DNA of 14,622 nt from Akkermansiaceae bacterium UBA1518. Lineage in GTDB: Bacteria > Verrucomicrobiota > Verrucomicrobiia > Verrucomicrobiales > Akkermansiaceae. A program made the position numbers and the translations under genes. This document shows positions 1 through 7,807 of the stretch, piece by piece. Numbering within the stretch: the stretch's first letter is position 1; each line of letters begins with the position of its first letter. The notes beneath the pieces were generated by a model, which was given only the letters and a program-made list of their open reading frames with translations, was not told the DNA's origin and did not search any database. The stretch spans positions 1 through 14,622 of the forward strand of contig DCQM01000196.1 of assembly GCA_002323895.1 (NCBI GenBank). Direction: 5' to 3'.

Positions 1-1
1 C

Positions 2-1561
2 GCATTTCTGGGCGGACTCGTCGTGGCTCACGCTCAGGAACAGGGACGAACGGCCGGAACCCTTTCCGCTCCCTTGTCTTCTTCAAATCAGTTGATCCAA
101 GAGGGGCGCGAGATTGTTCCAGGGAAAGACGGTCGCCCGCTCACGCTGCTGGGTGAGGCTCTCGCTTCATCCTTACGCAAGGCTCTCGCGACGGAATCAC
201 CCCAGGATGAAGAGGAGCATACAGCTCCTCCCAATGTCCTGATGATTTGTATCGATGATCTCAATGACTGGACCGGATTCCTTGGAGGTCATCCCGAGGT
301 GCTCACTCCCCACATGGATGCGCTTGCGAAACGGGGTCGAAATTTTACCAATGCCCATTGTGCTGTCCCAGTTTGTTCCTGTTCGCGCATTAGCGTGATG
401 TCGGGAGTGGCAGCGACAAAGCATGGGAGTTACGAAATCGGACCCTCTTACCAACAATTACCTGCTTTGAAAGAGATCCCTACGATCCAGCAATATTTTA
501 AGGATCACGGGTATCTCACTTTGGCTGGTGGAAAAGTTTTGCATCAGGACTTCAATGGGCGATTGGCTGGTGCGATTGATCGATCCCTTGGGCGGAAAAG
601 GAGTCCCAGAACCAAGAAACCAATGAGTCGCCCGGCTGATTGGAGTGCGGCTTGGGATTGGGGCGCTTATCCAGAGAAGGATGCCGAGATGGCCGATGTC
701 CAACTGGCGGAGAACGCGGCTAAAGCGCTCCAGGAAGATTTTGAGAAACCCTTTTTTATGTCGGTCGGATTTTTTCGACCTCACGTTCCACTCTTCGTTC
801 CTCCCAAGTGGTTTGCGCTTTACGATGCAAAAACCCTGAGGCTTCCGCAAACTCCGAAGTCGGATCTCGATGACTTACCGAAGAACTTTCTTGGAATCAA
901 TGACTATGCACTAGCTCCGGCTCATGCCGAAGTGATTGAGCATGGAAAGCAACGAAGCTTGACCCACGCTTACTTGGCTTCCGTTAGTTTTGTCGACCAT
1001 TGTGTGGGCACCGTCCTAGAAGCTTTAAAAGCCAGTCCTCATGCCGAGAATACTCTAATTGTTTTGTGGAGTGATCATGGATTCCACTTGGGTGAAAAAC
1101 AGCATTGGGCAAAGCGCACGCTATGGGAGGAGTCAACAAAGGTTCCGCTGCTTTTCGTGGGGCCAGGAATTAAGCCGGGGGAGGCTTGCCGGGAACCCGC
1201 CAGCTTGCTCGATATTTATCCCACTTTGGTCAAACTTTGCAACTTGCCTGCGAGTTCCCATCTCGAAGGAGTTTCGCTCATACCTCAAATTCGTGACGCG
1301 GCGACACCGCGGAAGGAGCCGGCCATCACTTCTTCCTACTTTGGCAACCATTCCGTTCGTTCCCGGGATTGGCGTTTGATTTCCTATGAAGATGGCGCGA
1401 AGGAACTCTATGACCATCGAACTGATTCGGATGAGTTCCACAATCTCGCAAATGAACCAGGCCACAAAGACACTCTTGAGGATCTCTCCAAATGGTTGCC
1501 AAAGAAAGCAGCCCCCGAGTTCAAGGCCAAGTCCGAGAGAGCTCGTGTTCGTAAGAAATAA
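2..1561 (+). CDS. Secreted sulfatase, iduronate-2-sulfatase-like (5' end outside window)
   Basis: Alkaline-phosphatase-superfamily sulfatase expected to hydrolyse sulfate esters of a polysaccharide outside the cytoplasm. The metal-binding block PNVLMICIDDLNDW, the segment RPHVPLFVPPKWF and the block WSDHGFHLGEKQHW are typical of the iduronate-2-sulfatase branch. The formylglycine site is C-S-C-S-R (Cys codon 374-376), with Cys where Pro or Ala is usual. The frame is open to the window edge and reads a hydrophobic stretch ending AHAQ, like the end of a signal peptide, so the true start lies upstream; the GTG at 23 sits inside that stretch and is unlikely to be the start. About 60 residues of unrecognised, polar sequence separate the signal peptide from the sulfatase domain. 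The C-terminus ends in a basic tail. It converges on the acetylesterase gene with a 36-base gap. Family is secure; substrate is unknown. Confidence 0.93.
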   Translation, partial: AFLGGLVVAHAQEQGRTAGTLSAPLSSSNQLIQEGREIVPGKDGRPLTLLGEALASSLRKALATESPQDEEEHTAPPNVLMICIDDLNDWTGFLGGHPEVLTPHMDALAKRGRNFTNAHCAVPVCSCSRISVMSGVAATKHGSYEIGPSYQQLPALKEIPTIQQYFKDHGYLTLAGGKVLHQDFNGRLAGAIDRSLGRKRSPRTKKPMSRPADWSAAWDWGAYPEKDAEMADVQLAENAAKALQEDFEKPFFMSVGFFRPHVPLFVPPKWFALYDAKTLRLPQTPKSDLDDLPKNFLGINDYALAPAHAEVIEHGKQRSLTHAYLASVSFVDHCVGTVLEALKASPHAENTLIVLWSDHGFHLGEKQHWAKRTLWEESTKVPLLFVGPGIKPGEACREPASLLDIYPTLVKLCNLPASSHLEGVSLIPQIRDAATPRKEPAITSSYFGNHSVRSRDWRLISYEDGAKELYDHRTDSDEFHNLANEPGHKDTLEDLSKWLPKKAAPEFKAKSERARVRKK

Positions 1562-1597
1562 GCTCTTCTCTTAATCCTTGGAACATAGACCGGCCTC

Positions 1598-2986
1598 CTA
1601 CTTGTTCTCCAGCAGCTTCATCATCGCTTCACCCATCGCCAATCCAACATCCATGTAGGTTTGGGCGTTGCCATTGTAATGGCTATTCGATGCTCCGCCC
1701 TGACTAAGAGGATGGGTATAGACGGTAGAAACGTTTCCCTTAAAATCAGGATATTTTTTAGCGGTTCCATCGACCGCGAGTTGAGCATCGAGAATGAGTT
1801 TCTCATTTACGTCAGTGCTATCCTTCACGGTTTGCCCGAGAGTGGCGACAACGAACTTGGCTTTGGGCGCTTTGAATTCAGTGCGCAGGGTTTTGATGAG
1901 ATGCACAAGGTTCTCCTCATACTTTTTGGCGTGCGCCAGATTATAGCGATCCTTGTCACCCTGCCACCAAACGAAGCCAACGACCTCATATCCTCTCCCC
2001 TTCCAGTGTGGAAATTGGGCATCGAAGTTGTCAAGAACCTCGTGAGCAGCCGTAAAACAATCATCGTACTGCTTCCCGGCATACCACCCGATCGGCTTGG
2101 GCTCCGTGCCCTTATCCCAACTCAAAGGCGACTCCTTGTAACCAGCATATATCTTTCCTTCAAATTCATACTGCTTGCCTCCCGGCGGAAGAAAGTCCCA
2201 ACCCAATGAACGGTTTCCCTGCGAGGTTTTCAAAACAAGCACCGGCTCATCAACCACTTCCCCAACGGCATACCCGAATCCTAATTCTGGCCCGATTCTT
2301 CCTCCTTGGACTCCCATCCATCGGCTCCCCGTCGCGGTCACGACGCCCCGATAGTAGACATCGTCACGAGCCGTCCACTGACCCTTCTCATTCATCAAGT
2401 AGGGATACTTTCCTCCGAACTTCACCAGCGTCTTCAAAGAACCAGGAACATCCAGCCGGGCTGTCCAGCCCAAGCCATTAGCATCGCGAGTGAAGTAGGT
2501 GATCTTAAACGGGACCTTCTGCCCTCCTTCCAGTTTGATCTCAGCTTGAACCGCCTCCCCGCCCGCTTCCTGGCGATGCACTTCCTTCCCGGCTACTTCC
2601 ATGAGGCAGTTTGAAGATCCCCCGTAGCCCGGCCGGAATTCGTAGATTCCAGATTCCTGGGGCTGAAAAAATCCCCGTGTCACCTGAACTCCCCCACCAG
2701 GATAAGGAGTCGGATCCGTTCCTCCAAACTTCTTCAGCTTGAGCATCTTGATCGGCTTCAAGGAGTCGTAATCCGCCTTCGCATCGTAGCTCCCTTCATA
2801 AACTGACACCACCGGGTCAATCATCTCGGCACCCCACCGAGTTCCACCTCCATCCACTTTCCCAGCACCCACCATGTTAGATTGACCAGAAAGGATAAAC
2901 ACTTTGACAGGATTTTTTGTAGCATGGACGGAGGTGACCGTCGCAAAAAGAAGCAGGGACGTTTTGAAGAGGAGCTTTACTTTCAT
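1598..2986 (-). CDS. Secreted sialate O-acetylesterase-type (SASA) carbohydrate esterase
   Basis: SGNH-fold esterase of the SASA/DUF303 type, likely removing acetyl groups from sugars outside the cytoplasm. Counting from the chosen ATG at 2986, residues 1-22 are a signal peptide (basic n-region, hydrophobic core, cleavage after VHA). The nucleophile is Ser36 in SGQSNM, the block WWQGDKD lies at about 340-346, and the catalytic His is probably His436 in HYNGNAQ. Between the Ser block and the block IGPELGFGYAVG is an insertion of about 150 residues, part of which (about 97-192, with Gly/Tyr-rich strands) resembles a PA14-like beta domain that could bind glycan. A GTG at 3010 would add 8 residues but places a polar stretch before the signal peptide, so the ATG is preferred. 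It converges on the first sulfatase and is divergent from the DUF1080 gene. Family confident; exact sugar unknown. Confidence 0.88.
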   Translation of the reverse strand: MKVKLLFKTSLLLFATVTSVHATKNPVKVFILSGQSNMVGAGKVDGGGTRWGAEMIDPVVSVYEGSYDAKADYDSLKPIKMLKLKKFGGTDPTPYPGGGVQVTRGFFQPQESGIYEFRPGYGGSSNCLMEVAGKEVHRQEAGGEAVQAEIKLEGGQKVPFKITYFTRDANGLGWTARLDVPGSLKTLVKFGGKYPYLMNEKGQWTARDDVYYRGVVTATGSRWMGVQGGRIGPELGFGYAVGEVVDEPVLVLKTSQGNRSLGWDFLPPGGKQYEFEGKIYAGYKESPLSWDKGTEPKPIGWYAGKQYDDCFTAAHEVLDNFDAQFPHWKGRGYEVVGFVWWQGDKDRYNLAHAKKYEENLVHLIKTLRTEFKAPKAKFVVATLGQTVKDSTDVNEKLILDAQLAVDGTAKKYPDFKGNVSTVYTHPLSQGGASNSHYNGNAQTYMDVGLAMGEAMMKLLENK

Positions 2987-3203
2987 AGTCGAATTAAAAG
3001 AACTCTCCACCGACTCGGAAGGATTGAAAGAACTAATCTCAGATCGGCCTACCCGAAAAAAACCAGGTTCCTATCCTTCTTGGAACCACCGTATGGCTAC
3101 AGGGTCTTCGTTAAAATCTCCTTCATAATGTGTCGGTCCCATCCTCCGGAGTCTTTCCTAAAATTCTTGTCATAATCGGCATGAGATCCCCATAATCTTT
3201 ACC
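2987..3203. other. Divergent intergenic region between acetylesterase and DUF1080 genes
   Basis: This 217-base gap must hold the promoters of both divergent genes. It contains a promoter-like pair next to the rightward gene (listed separately) and a short inverted repeat, GGTTCC at 3066-3071 and GGAACC at 3082-3087. I see no further gene and no RNA element. Confidence 0.5.
3167..3196 (+). promoter_or_regulatory. Candidate sigma-70-type promoter of the DUF1080 gene
   Basis: TTGTCA (3167-3172) and CATAAT (3191-3196) are separated by 18 bases, each close to the -35 and -10 consensus. Only 7 bases separate the -10 hexamer from the ATG at 3204, so transcription would start at or next to the A of the start codon and give a leaderless mRNA. 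This fits the absence of a Shine-Dalgarno sequence. CATAATC also occurs at 3171-3177, exactly 20 bases earlier. Confidence 0.45.
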
Positions 3204-3794
3204 ATGATTAACAAAGATTTCATCATAAGGCTCCTCTTGTCCTTTGCCCTTCTGACTTCCTGCTCTGCTCAAGGGAAGCGCGTCTCTCTATTCAATGGGA
3301 AGAACTTGGACGGCTGGGCCGTGCTCAAATGCGAAGCTGAAGTGAAGGACGGCAATATGTTTATTAAAAGCGGAAACGGGTTAGTGCAGTCCGAAAAGAA
3401 ATACCAAAACTTCGTGCTCGAATACGAATGGAAAGCTCTTGGCGAAGACAAGTGGGATAGCGGCGTTTACTTTCGCTACAACGAGGTCCCAAAAGGCCGC
3501 CCCTGGCCTAAACGCTATCAGGCGAATCTCTTAAAAGGCAAAGAGGGCGATGTTGGCGGCATCAAAGGAGCATCCAGCAAAGGCCTTCTCAAGGATCGCG
3601 AGTGGAACAAATTCAAGCTCACCGTAAGGGGCTCAAAGATCTCTCTCATGATCAACGAGAAGGAAGCATGGAAAGGAGAGGGCCTTGAAGATCTAGAGGC
3701 AGGATTTATCGCTGTGCAAGCGGAGGTTCCTGGTGGTGGACAACACTTATTCCGCAATATTTTTATCACCGAACTCGAGGCCTCTAAAAAATAA
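3204..3794 (+). CDS. DUF1080 (3-keto-disaccharide hydrolase-like) lipoprotein
   Basis: Single-domain protein of the DUF1080 family, a concanavalin/LamG-like beta sandwich abundant in Planctomycetes and Verrucomicrobia; some members are annotated as 3-keto-disaccharide hydrolases. The family opening is clear (VSLFNGKNLDGWAV, about residues 27-40), followed by the strand pattern around FVLEYEWKA, SGVYFRY and the closing FRNIFITEL. The N-terminus is a lipoprotein signal with lipobox L-T-S-C at Cys20, so the mature protein should be lipid-anchored outside the cytoplasm. At 196 residues it is an ordinary single-domain length. The ATG at 3204 lacks a Shine-Dalgarno sequence but follows a promoter-like -10 element closely. 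Its neighbours (sulfatases and esterases) support a role in sugar metabolism; the enzymatic reaction is not established for this protein. Confidence 0.88.
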   Translation: MINKDFIIRLLLSFALLTSCSAQGKRVSLFNGKNLDGWAVLKCEAEVKDGNMFIKSGNGLVQSEKKYQNFVLEYEWKALGEDKWDSGVYFRYNEVPKGRPWPKRYQANLLKGKEGDVGGIKGASSKGLLKDREWNKFKLTVRGSKISLMINEKEAWKGEGLEDLEAGFIAVQAEVPGGGQHLFRNIFITELEASKK

Positions 3795-3883
3795 CTTCTT
3801 CTCCTGACAATTGGCTCACTCCCCGAAAAGTCTCCACGGATCACAGCCCGCGGGCCTTTTCATCGGGTAGAAGCCGGATCCGA

Positions 3884-5290
3884 TCAGCCGCTTTTTTCAA
3901 TCCCTTGCGCACCAGGATACCAGGCTGGGAGAACCGCGGCTTCCTGATCAAAGATCCTGAGAGTCTCGGGGGGCACGTGCTTCCTGTGCACGATGACGGT
4001 ATAAACATGTTCCGTGAACCAAGCATCATAAAGAGTCCACTTTCCCTTCTTTCCTTTAGAATCACCCCAACTATTTTCAACGAGCCACTTCCGCGGCTTG
4101 TCATCCTTCAAGTCAACACCCGTTAAAACCATGGCATGGCTCGATGCTCCCGCTCCAAAAAGAGAGCGCTCAGCCTTAGTAAGATCCAGCTTGAGATCGA
4201 AGAGTCTCTTATAGTCATAGAGTTCCACCTCCATCACTCCGTGTTCGACCGATTGATCGGTCCCCATATTCACCGCAAACCACAACGGCTCGTTAGCCAG
4301 AATCGATTTAATGGCAACCGCCTTCATCTTATTGATTCCAATATTAGCAAAATTCATCTCCTTAGCTCCGGCAATATTTCGGGCCCGGTGAAAACGAAAA
4401 TGGGCTTCAGTTTCTTGACTAGGATCATTGTAGAGACAAACAAACTCATCGAGGTCCAACCCTACAAATTCGCGGTAAAATGACTGCGGTGAGAAAGATT
4501 TCCACTCCGTCAACTTTTCAGCAACCGGAGGCCAAGAACCCTTTTCTTCTTCCTCTCCTTTTTCAATCTTGTGGGTCTTGACCTTGCAGCGCCATTCAAA
4601 CTCTTTGGGCGGCTCACCTAGATTAATCACAAGAAATCGATAAACATCAGAGAGGCTTTTCTCTTTGAGCTTACGAAGATCTTCAACTGGAGCCCCCCCT
4701 TTGGCAGCTTCCAAAATCTCGTTGGCTTTCACACGCAGAAGACGGTCCAAAACAAGATTCATAGTACGCGTATTCTCGCTACTGTGAGTTTCCGGCATGA
4801 TCGAGGAAGGCACGACCCCATACTTGTCGATTAAGCCAACGGCATAATTCCACCATCCACCGTCGCTCACCATCCACTCATTAATAAGCAACCACTCGCG
4901 GTCAAGCCGATCAACCTCACGAAGCTCGATAACGTCTTCAAGGTAAAGATTCGACTTCTCCATTTTATCCCAAAACTGAAGGTAAGACGTTGAAAACTCG
5001 AAGCTATCGAGCCCTTGCTCATGGATCACCTTGGGCCGCATCATATTGAGACCTGCGAACATCCAGCAACGCCCAGATGATCTTTGATTGGTGATTCCCT
5101 TCGTCTTGATCTTATGACTGAAATTCCCGTCCTCGCCGGAGATGATCTGACGATTCAAGGCGAGTTTGTTAATCTCATTGTTAGTCACAGCATTATGACG
5201 AACCAAATCCTCACTCTTCATTTCATATCCTTCCCGAAGGCTAGAAAGAAGTTCAGAAGTAAGCGCGCCGATTGATTGTTCCGGGGACAT
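3884..5290 (-). CDS. pepC: C1-family aminopeptidase (bleomycin hydrolase / PepC type)
   Basis: Papain-fold cysteine aminopeptidase of the Peptidase_C1_2 family, in known members a cytosolic hexamer that trims peptides from the N-terminus. All catalytic residues are visible: Gln69 and Cys75 in TNQRSSGRCWMFA, His385 in SSHAMVLTGVDL, and Asn406 in WLVENSWGDSKG. There is no signal peptide, and 468 residues is close to the family norm. The C-terminus reads LPAWYPGAQGIEKSG; family members typically end near a PWDPMG-type motif, and the terminal residues enter the active site and enforce aminopeptidase action, so the last 5-6 residues look like an extension. The gene ends in TGA. It lies 26 bases downstream of the SGNH hydrolase gene on the same strand and probably shares its transcript. 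No Shine-Dalgarno is visible before the ATG at 5290. The symbol is by family resemblance. Confidence 0.92.
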   Translation of the reverse strand: MSPEQSIGALTSELLSSLREGYEMKSEDLVRHNAVTNNEINKLALNRQIISGEDGNFSHKIKTKGITNQRSSGRCWMFAGLNMMRPKVIHEQGLDSFEFSTSYLQFWDKMEKSNLYLEDVIELREVDRLDREWLLINEWMVSDGGWWNYAVGLIDKYGVVPSSIMPETHSSENTRTMNLVLDRLLRVKANEILEAAKGGAPVEDLRKLKEKSLSDVYRFLVINLGEPPKEFEWRCKVKTHKIEKGEEEEKGSWPPVAEKLTEWKSFSPQSFYREFVGLDLDEFVCLYNDPSQETEAHFRFHRARNIAGAKEMNFANIGINKMKAVAIKSILANEPLWFAVNMGTDQSVEHGVMEVELYDYKRLFDLKLDLTKAERSLFGAGASSHAMVLTGVDLKDDKPRKWLVENSWGDSKGKKGKWTLYDAWFTEHVYTVIVHRKHVPPETLRIFDQEAAVLPAWYPGAQGIEKSG

Positions 5291-5316
5291 GTTGATAGAT
5301 ATTTTAAGAATTCTAG

Positions 5317-6000
5317 TTATTGAATTTTAAGGATTTTAACCACTTCTTCGGCAAGCTGTATAGAGCCTGCGCGAGTGTAGTGAACGTCCGCCTTTTTTTG
5401 GATTTTGGCCGCATTAGTTTTAGCGAACGAATAAAGATCGTGAATTTCAACTTTCATCTCATTCATTACTCTCGCCGCGATTTTATTATACTCGGCTGAA
5501 TGCCCTGGCACCCGTCCTCGCACGCCCGTTGGCACTGGGGTTGTATTTCGCCAAACCAAGCGCGCTCCAGTTTTTTTCAGACGCTTCACCAACTCGCGTA
5601 AATTTTTTTCGTAAGCCTTTGGAGCGACCTGCTGCTTGCTAGTCTCGGCCTTAGGGTCCGCAAGATTTTCACCGTTAGGCCCCATGTATTTAAGATCATG
5701 AAGACCCCAATTAAAATGAATGATATCCCACTTCTTATTTTCTCCTCCAGTTGCCAACCATTTCTCCAAGCTCTTGAGGCCATGAATCGTTGCGGCACAA
5801 TTCACAGGCGGGCGGTGAACATTAGCTTTTCCATGTAACAAATTCCGGACCGGAACAGTGTATCCGATTGAAATCGAATCACCAATCAAGAGAACTCTTG
5901 GAAGCCCTTTAATATCTTCGATCTGTTTAAAAGGCCCTTTCTTTGGAGCCGCAGCAACCATCTGAATTAGAAGAAGAGAAGCGGCAAGCATTCGAATCAT
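5317..6000 (-). CDS. Secreted SGNH/GDSL-type hydrolase
   Basis: SGNH-fold esterase, probably a deacylase acting outside the cytoplasm. A signal peptide covers about residues 1-18 (MIRMLAASLL core, cleavage near VAAA). Block I is VLLIGDSISIGY with nucleophile Ser42; the block II region contains Asn67; block III reads FNWGLHDL (residues 96-103) with His in place of the usual Asn of GxND; block V is Asp205-x-His207 in ADVHYTRAG. The 227-residue length is normal for a single-domain family member. It is the first gene of a probable leftward pair with the peptidase (26-base gap). A TATAGT hexamer ends 8 bases before the ATG, so the transcript may be almost leaderless. An esterase next to sulfatases and a SASA esterase fits deacylation of a decorated glycan; the substrate is unknown. 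Confidence 0.87.
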   Translation of the reverse strand: MIRMLAASLLLIQMVAAAPKKGPFKQIEDIKGLPRVLLIGDSISIGYTVPVRNLLHGKANVHRPPVNCAATIHGLKSLEKWLATGGENKKWDIIHFNWGLHDLKYMGPNGENLADPKAETSKQQVAPKAYEKNLRELVKRLKKTGARLVWRNTTPVPTGVRGRVPGHSAEYNKIAARVMNEMKVEIHDLYSFAKTNAAKIQKKADVHYTRAGSIQLAEEVVKILKIQ

Positions 6001-6008
6001 TCATGGCC

Positions 6009-6035
6009 ACTATAGTATTCAAATGCATGATGCAA
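6009..6035 (-). promoter_or_regulatory. Candidate promoter of the SGNH hydrolase-peptidase unit
   Basis: On the minus strand, TTGCAT (6035-6030) and TATAGT (6014-6009) resemble -35 and -10 hexamers, though their spacing is only 15 bases. The -10 element ends 8 bases before the ATG at 6000, predicting a leader of about 1-3 bases. The -35 half lies in the TGCATGATGCA palindrome, so a repressor there could block it. Confidence 0.35.
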
Positions 6036-6197
6036 GAACCCGCCCTCACCCTTGCTGCCCCGATTCGGGCAAGCCAAAGAATCTCCCTCACTGGAGACAA
6101 GAATATCTTACTTCACAACTTCTCTATTTCCTCTGCGGCTCAAACGAGATTAACGCACTATCAATTTTTTTTATGCCCACTCATTATTCTGGGATCT

Positions 6198-6201
6198 AGG
6201 A
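6198..6201 (+). promoter_or_regulatory. Shine-Dalgarno sequence of the second sulfatase
   Basis: AGGA lies 7 bases before the ATG at 6209, supporting that start. This is one of only a few convincing ribosome-binding sites in the window. Confidence 0.6.
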
Positions 6202-6208
6202 TCTCATT

Positions 6209-7768
6209 ATGCGCCTCATTATCATATCTCTTCTTCTCACCCTCTGGGCTGCGGCTCAAAAGAAGCCGAATATCGTCATCATCATGGCTGATGACCTAGG
6301 CTTTTCTGACCTCGGCTGCTATGGATCAGAAATCAACACCCCCAATCTAGATACTCTAGCTAAAGAAGGGCTCCGCTTTACCCAATTTTACAACACCGCA
6401 AAATGCCATTCCTCCCGTGTCTCGCTCCTCACCGGTCTCTACTGTGACCAAGCTGGCGGGGCATCACTCTCACGCGGTGCAAGTATCGCTGAGGTGCTCA
6501 ACCCCGCCAAATACCATACGATGATGGTCGGGAAATGGCATCTTTCTAAACAACCCACGGACTTTGGTTTCGACCGCTACTGGGGCCACCTTTCCGGAGC
6601 AACCAACTTCTTCACCGGCGACGACACCTTTCGGCTCGACGGCAAGCCATGGAAAGTTCCCGCTACTCACAAAGGAAAACCATTTTACACCACCAATGTT
6701 ATCACCGACTACGCTCTCGATTTTATTGATCAGCATTGGAGCGTCAAAAAAGGGGAAAACCCAGACCCCTTCTTTCTCTACTGCGCTTACAATGCTCCGC
6801 ACTACCCACTGCAGGCTCCGAAAACAGAAGTCAAAAAATATAAGGGCAAGTATACTAAAGGATGGGATATCCTTCGCCAACGACGCCACGCAAAACAAAT
6901 TGAGTCCGGCCTCCTTCCTGCCAAATGGCCACTCTCGCCGCGAGCCGCCCATATTCCAGCATGGAACAGTCTATCGCCCGAAGCCAAGCAATGGGAAGAA
7001 GACCGCATGGAAGTTTATGCGGCGATGGTTGACGTCCTCGACCAAAACATCGGCCGTCTCGTTGCCCATCTTAAAAAGAAAGGCATCTATGACAACACTC
7101 TCATCATGTTTTGCTCCGATAACGGAGCCTGCCCCTTCGATCGCACCCGTGCCAAAGAACTTAAACCTTGGGATCCAAAATCCTACTGGTGCTATGATGT
7201 CGGCTGGGCCTCACTCGGCAATACTCCCTTTCGTCTCTACAAGCAGAACCAACACGAAGGCGGAATTTCATCGCCCATGATTGTGCGTGGTCCCAAATCT
7301 TTGCTAAAGACGAGACCTAATTCTTTTACCCGTCAACCTTCTCACCTCATTGACTTTATGGCAACCTGCATAGAGATCAGTGAAGTTTCCTATCCAAAGA
7401 AAATTGGCGCTCGCACGATCGACCCACTTCAAGGAAAATCTCTCCTCCCCATCTTTGCCGGACAAGAACGCGAAGCTCATAATCCTCTCTACTTCCATTT
7501 CTCCAAAGACCGCGCTCTCCGCTCTGGTGACTGGAAAATAGCCTCTGCAAAAATGGGCCGCTGGGAGCTTTACAACCTTAGCGAAGACCGAACAGAAATC
7601 ACTGACCTCTCCGCAAAGCACCCGAAGCGAGTTGAAGAAATGGTGGCCAAATGGCAAGAGATCGCCAGAACCAAAGACCGCCTGCCCAAGAGCCAACTCA
7701 AAGCAGTCGAAGATACTCTCACTCCCCAGAAATTTGGGGTCCGCTCGGATCCCGGTACGACTAAGTAA
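6209..7768 (+). CDS. Secreted arylsulfatase-type sulfatase
   Basis: Alkaline-phosphatase-superfamily sulfatase, exported via a signal peptide (residues 1-16, MRLIIISLLLTLWAAA). The first metal block is PNIVIIMADDLGFSDLG with Asp28 and Asp29. The formylglycine site is Cys66-His-Ser-Ser-Arg70 (KCHSSRVSLLTG), with Ser where Pro or Ala is usual. The second metal block is FCSDNGACPFD with Asp304 and Asn305. GKWHLSKQPTDFGFDRYWG and the C-terminal WELYNLSEDRTEITDLS are typical of planctomycete/verrucomicrobial arylsulfatases. Length (519) is normal. The ATG is supported by an AGGA ribosome-binding site and the signal peptide. It belongs to a different branch from the sulfatase at the window start, so the two probably remove different sulfate groups. 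No formylglycine-generating enzyme lies in the window. Substrate not deducible. Confidence 0.93.
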   Translation: MRLIIISLLLTLWAAAQKKPNIVIIMADDLGFSDLGCYGSEINTPNLDTLAKEGLRFTQFYNTAKCHSSRVSLLTGLYCDQAGGASLSRGASIAEVLNPAKYHTMMVGKWHLSKQPTDFGFDRYWGHLSGATNFFTGDDTFRLDGKPWKVPATHKGKPFYTTNVITDYALDFIDQHWSVKKGENPDPFFLYCAYNAPHYPLQAPKTEVKKYKGKYTKGWDILRQRRHAKQIESGLLPAKWPLSPRAAHIPAWNSLSPEAKQWEEDRMEVYAAMVDVLDQNIGRLVAHLKKKGIYDNTLIMFCSDNGACPFDRTRAKELKPWDPKSYWCYDVGWASLGNTPFRLYKQNQHEGGISSPMIVRGPKSLLKTRPNSFTRQPSHLIDFMATCIEISEVSYPKKIGARTIDPLQGKSLLPIFAGQEREAHNPLYFHFSKDRALRSGDWKIASAKMGRWELYNLSEDRTEITDLSAKHPKRVEEMVAKWQEIARTKDRLPKSQLKAVEDTLTPQKFGVRSDPGTTK

Positions 7769-7807
7769 AGCTAACCAATCGCTCTAACTTGCGGACCTTC
7801 AGCCCAG

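Larger units (their letters stand above)
6001..6208. other. Divergent intergenic region between SGNH hydrolase and second sulfatase
   Basis: This 208-base gap separates two divergent starts. It contains a promoter-like element for the leftward gene, a perfect odd palindrome TGCATGATGCA (6024-6034) and the ribosome-binding site of the sulfatase. No further gene is evident. Confidence 0.5.

Noticed and set aside
197..1465. Several antisense frames of 86-130 codons inside the first sulfatase
   Set aside because: They have no domain character and are shadows of the coding frame.
3837..3882. Inverted repeat CGGATC/GATCCG around a GCCCGCGGGC palindrome as a terminator
   Set aside because: The outer arms are 6 bases with a 34-base gap, and the GC palindrome leaves no adequate loop, so an intrinsic terminator is not supported.
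7769..7807. Possible bidirectional terminator between sulfatase and purC
   Set aside because: Only a direct repeat (GTTAG on the minus strand) is present; no hairpin with a T-run.
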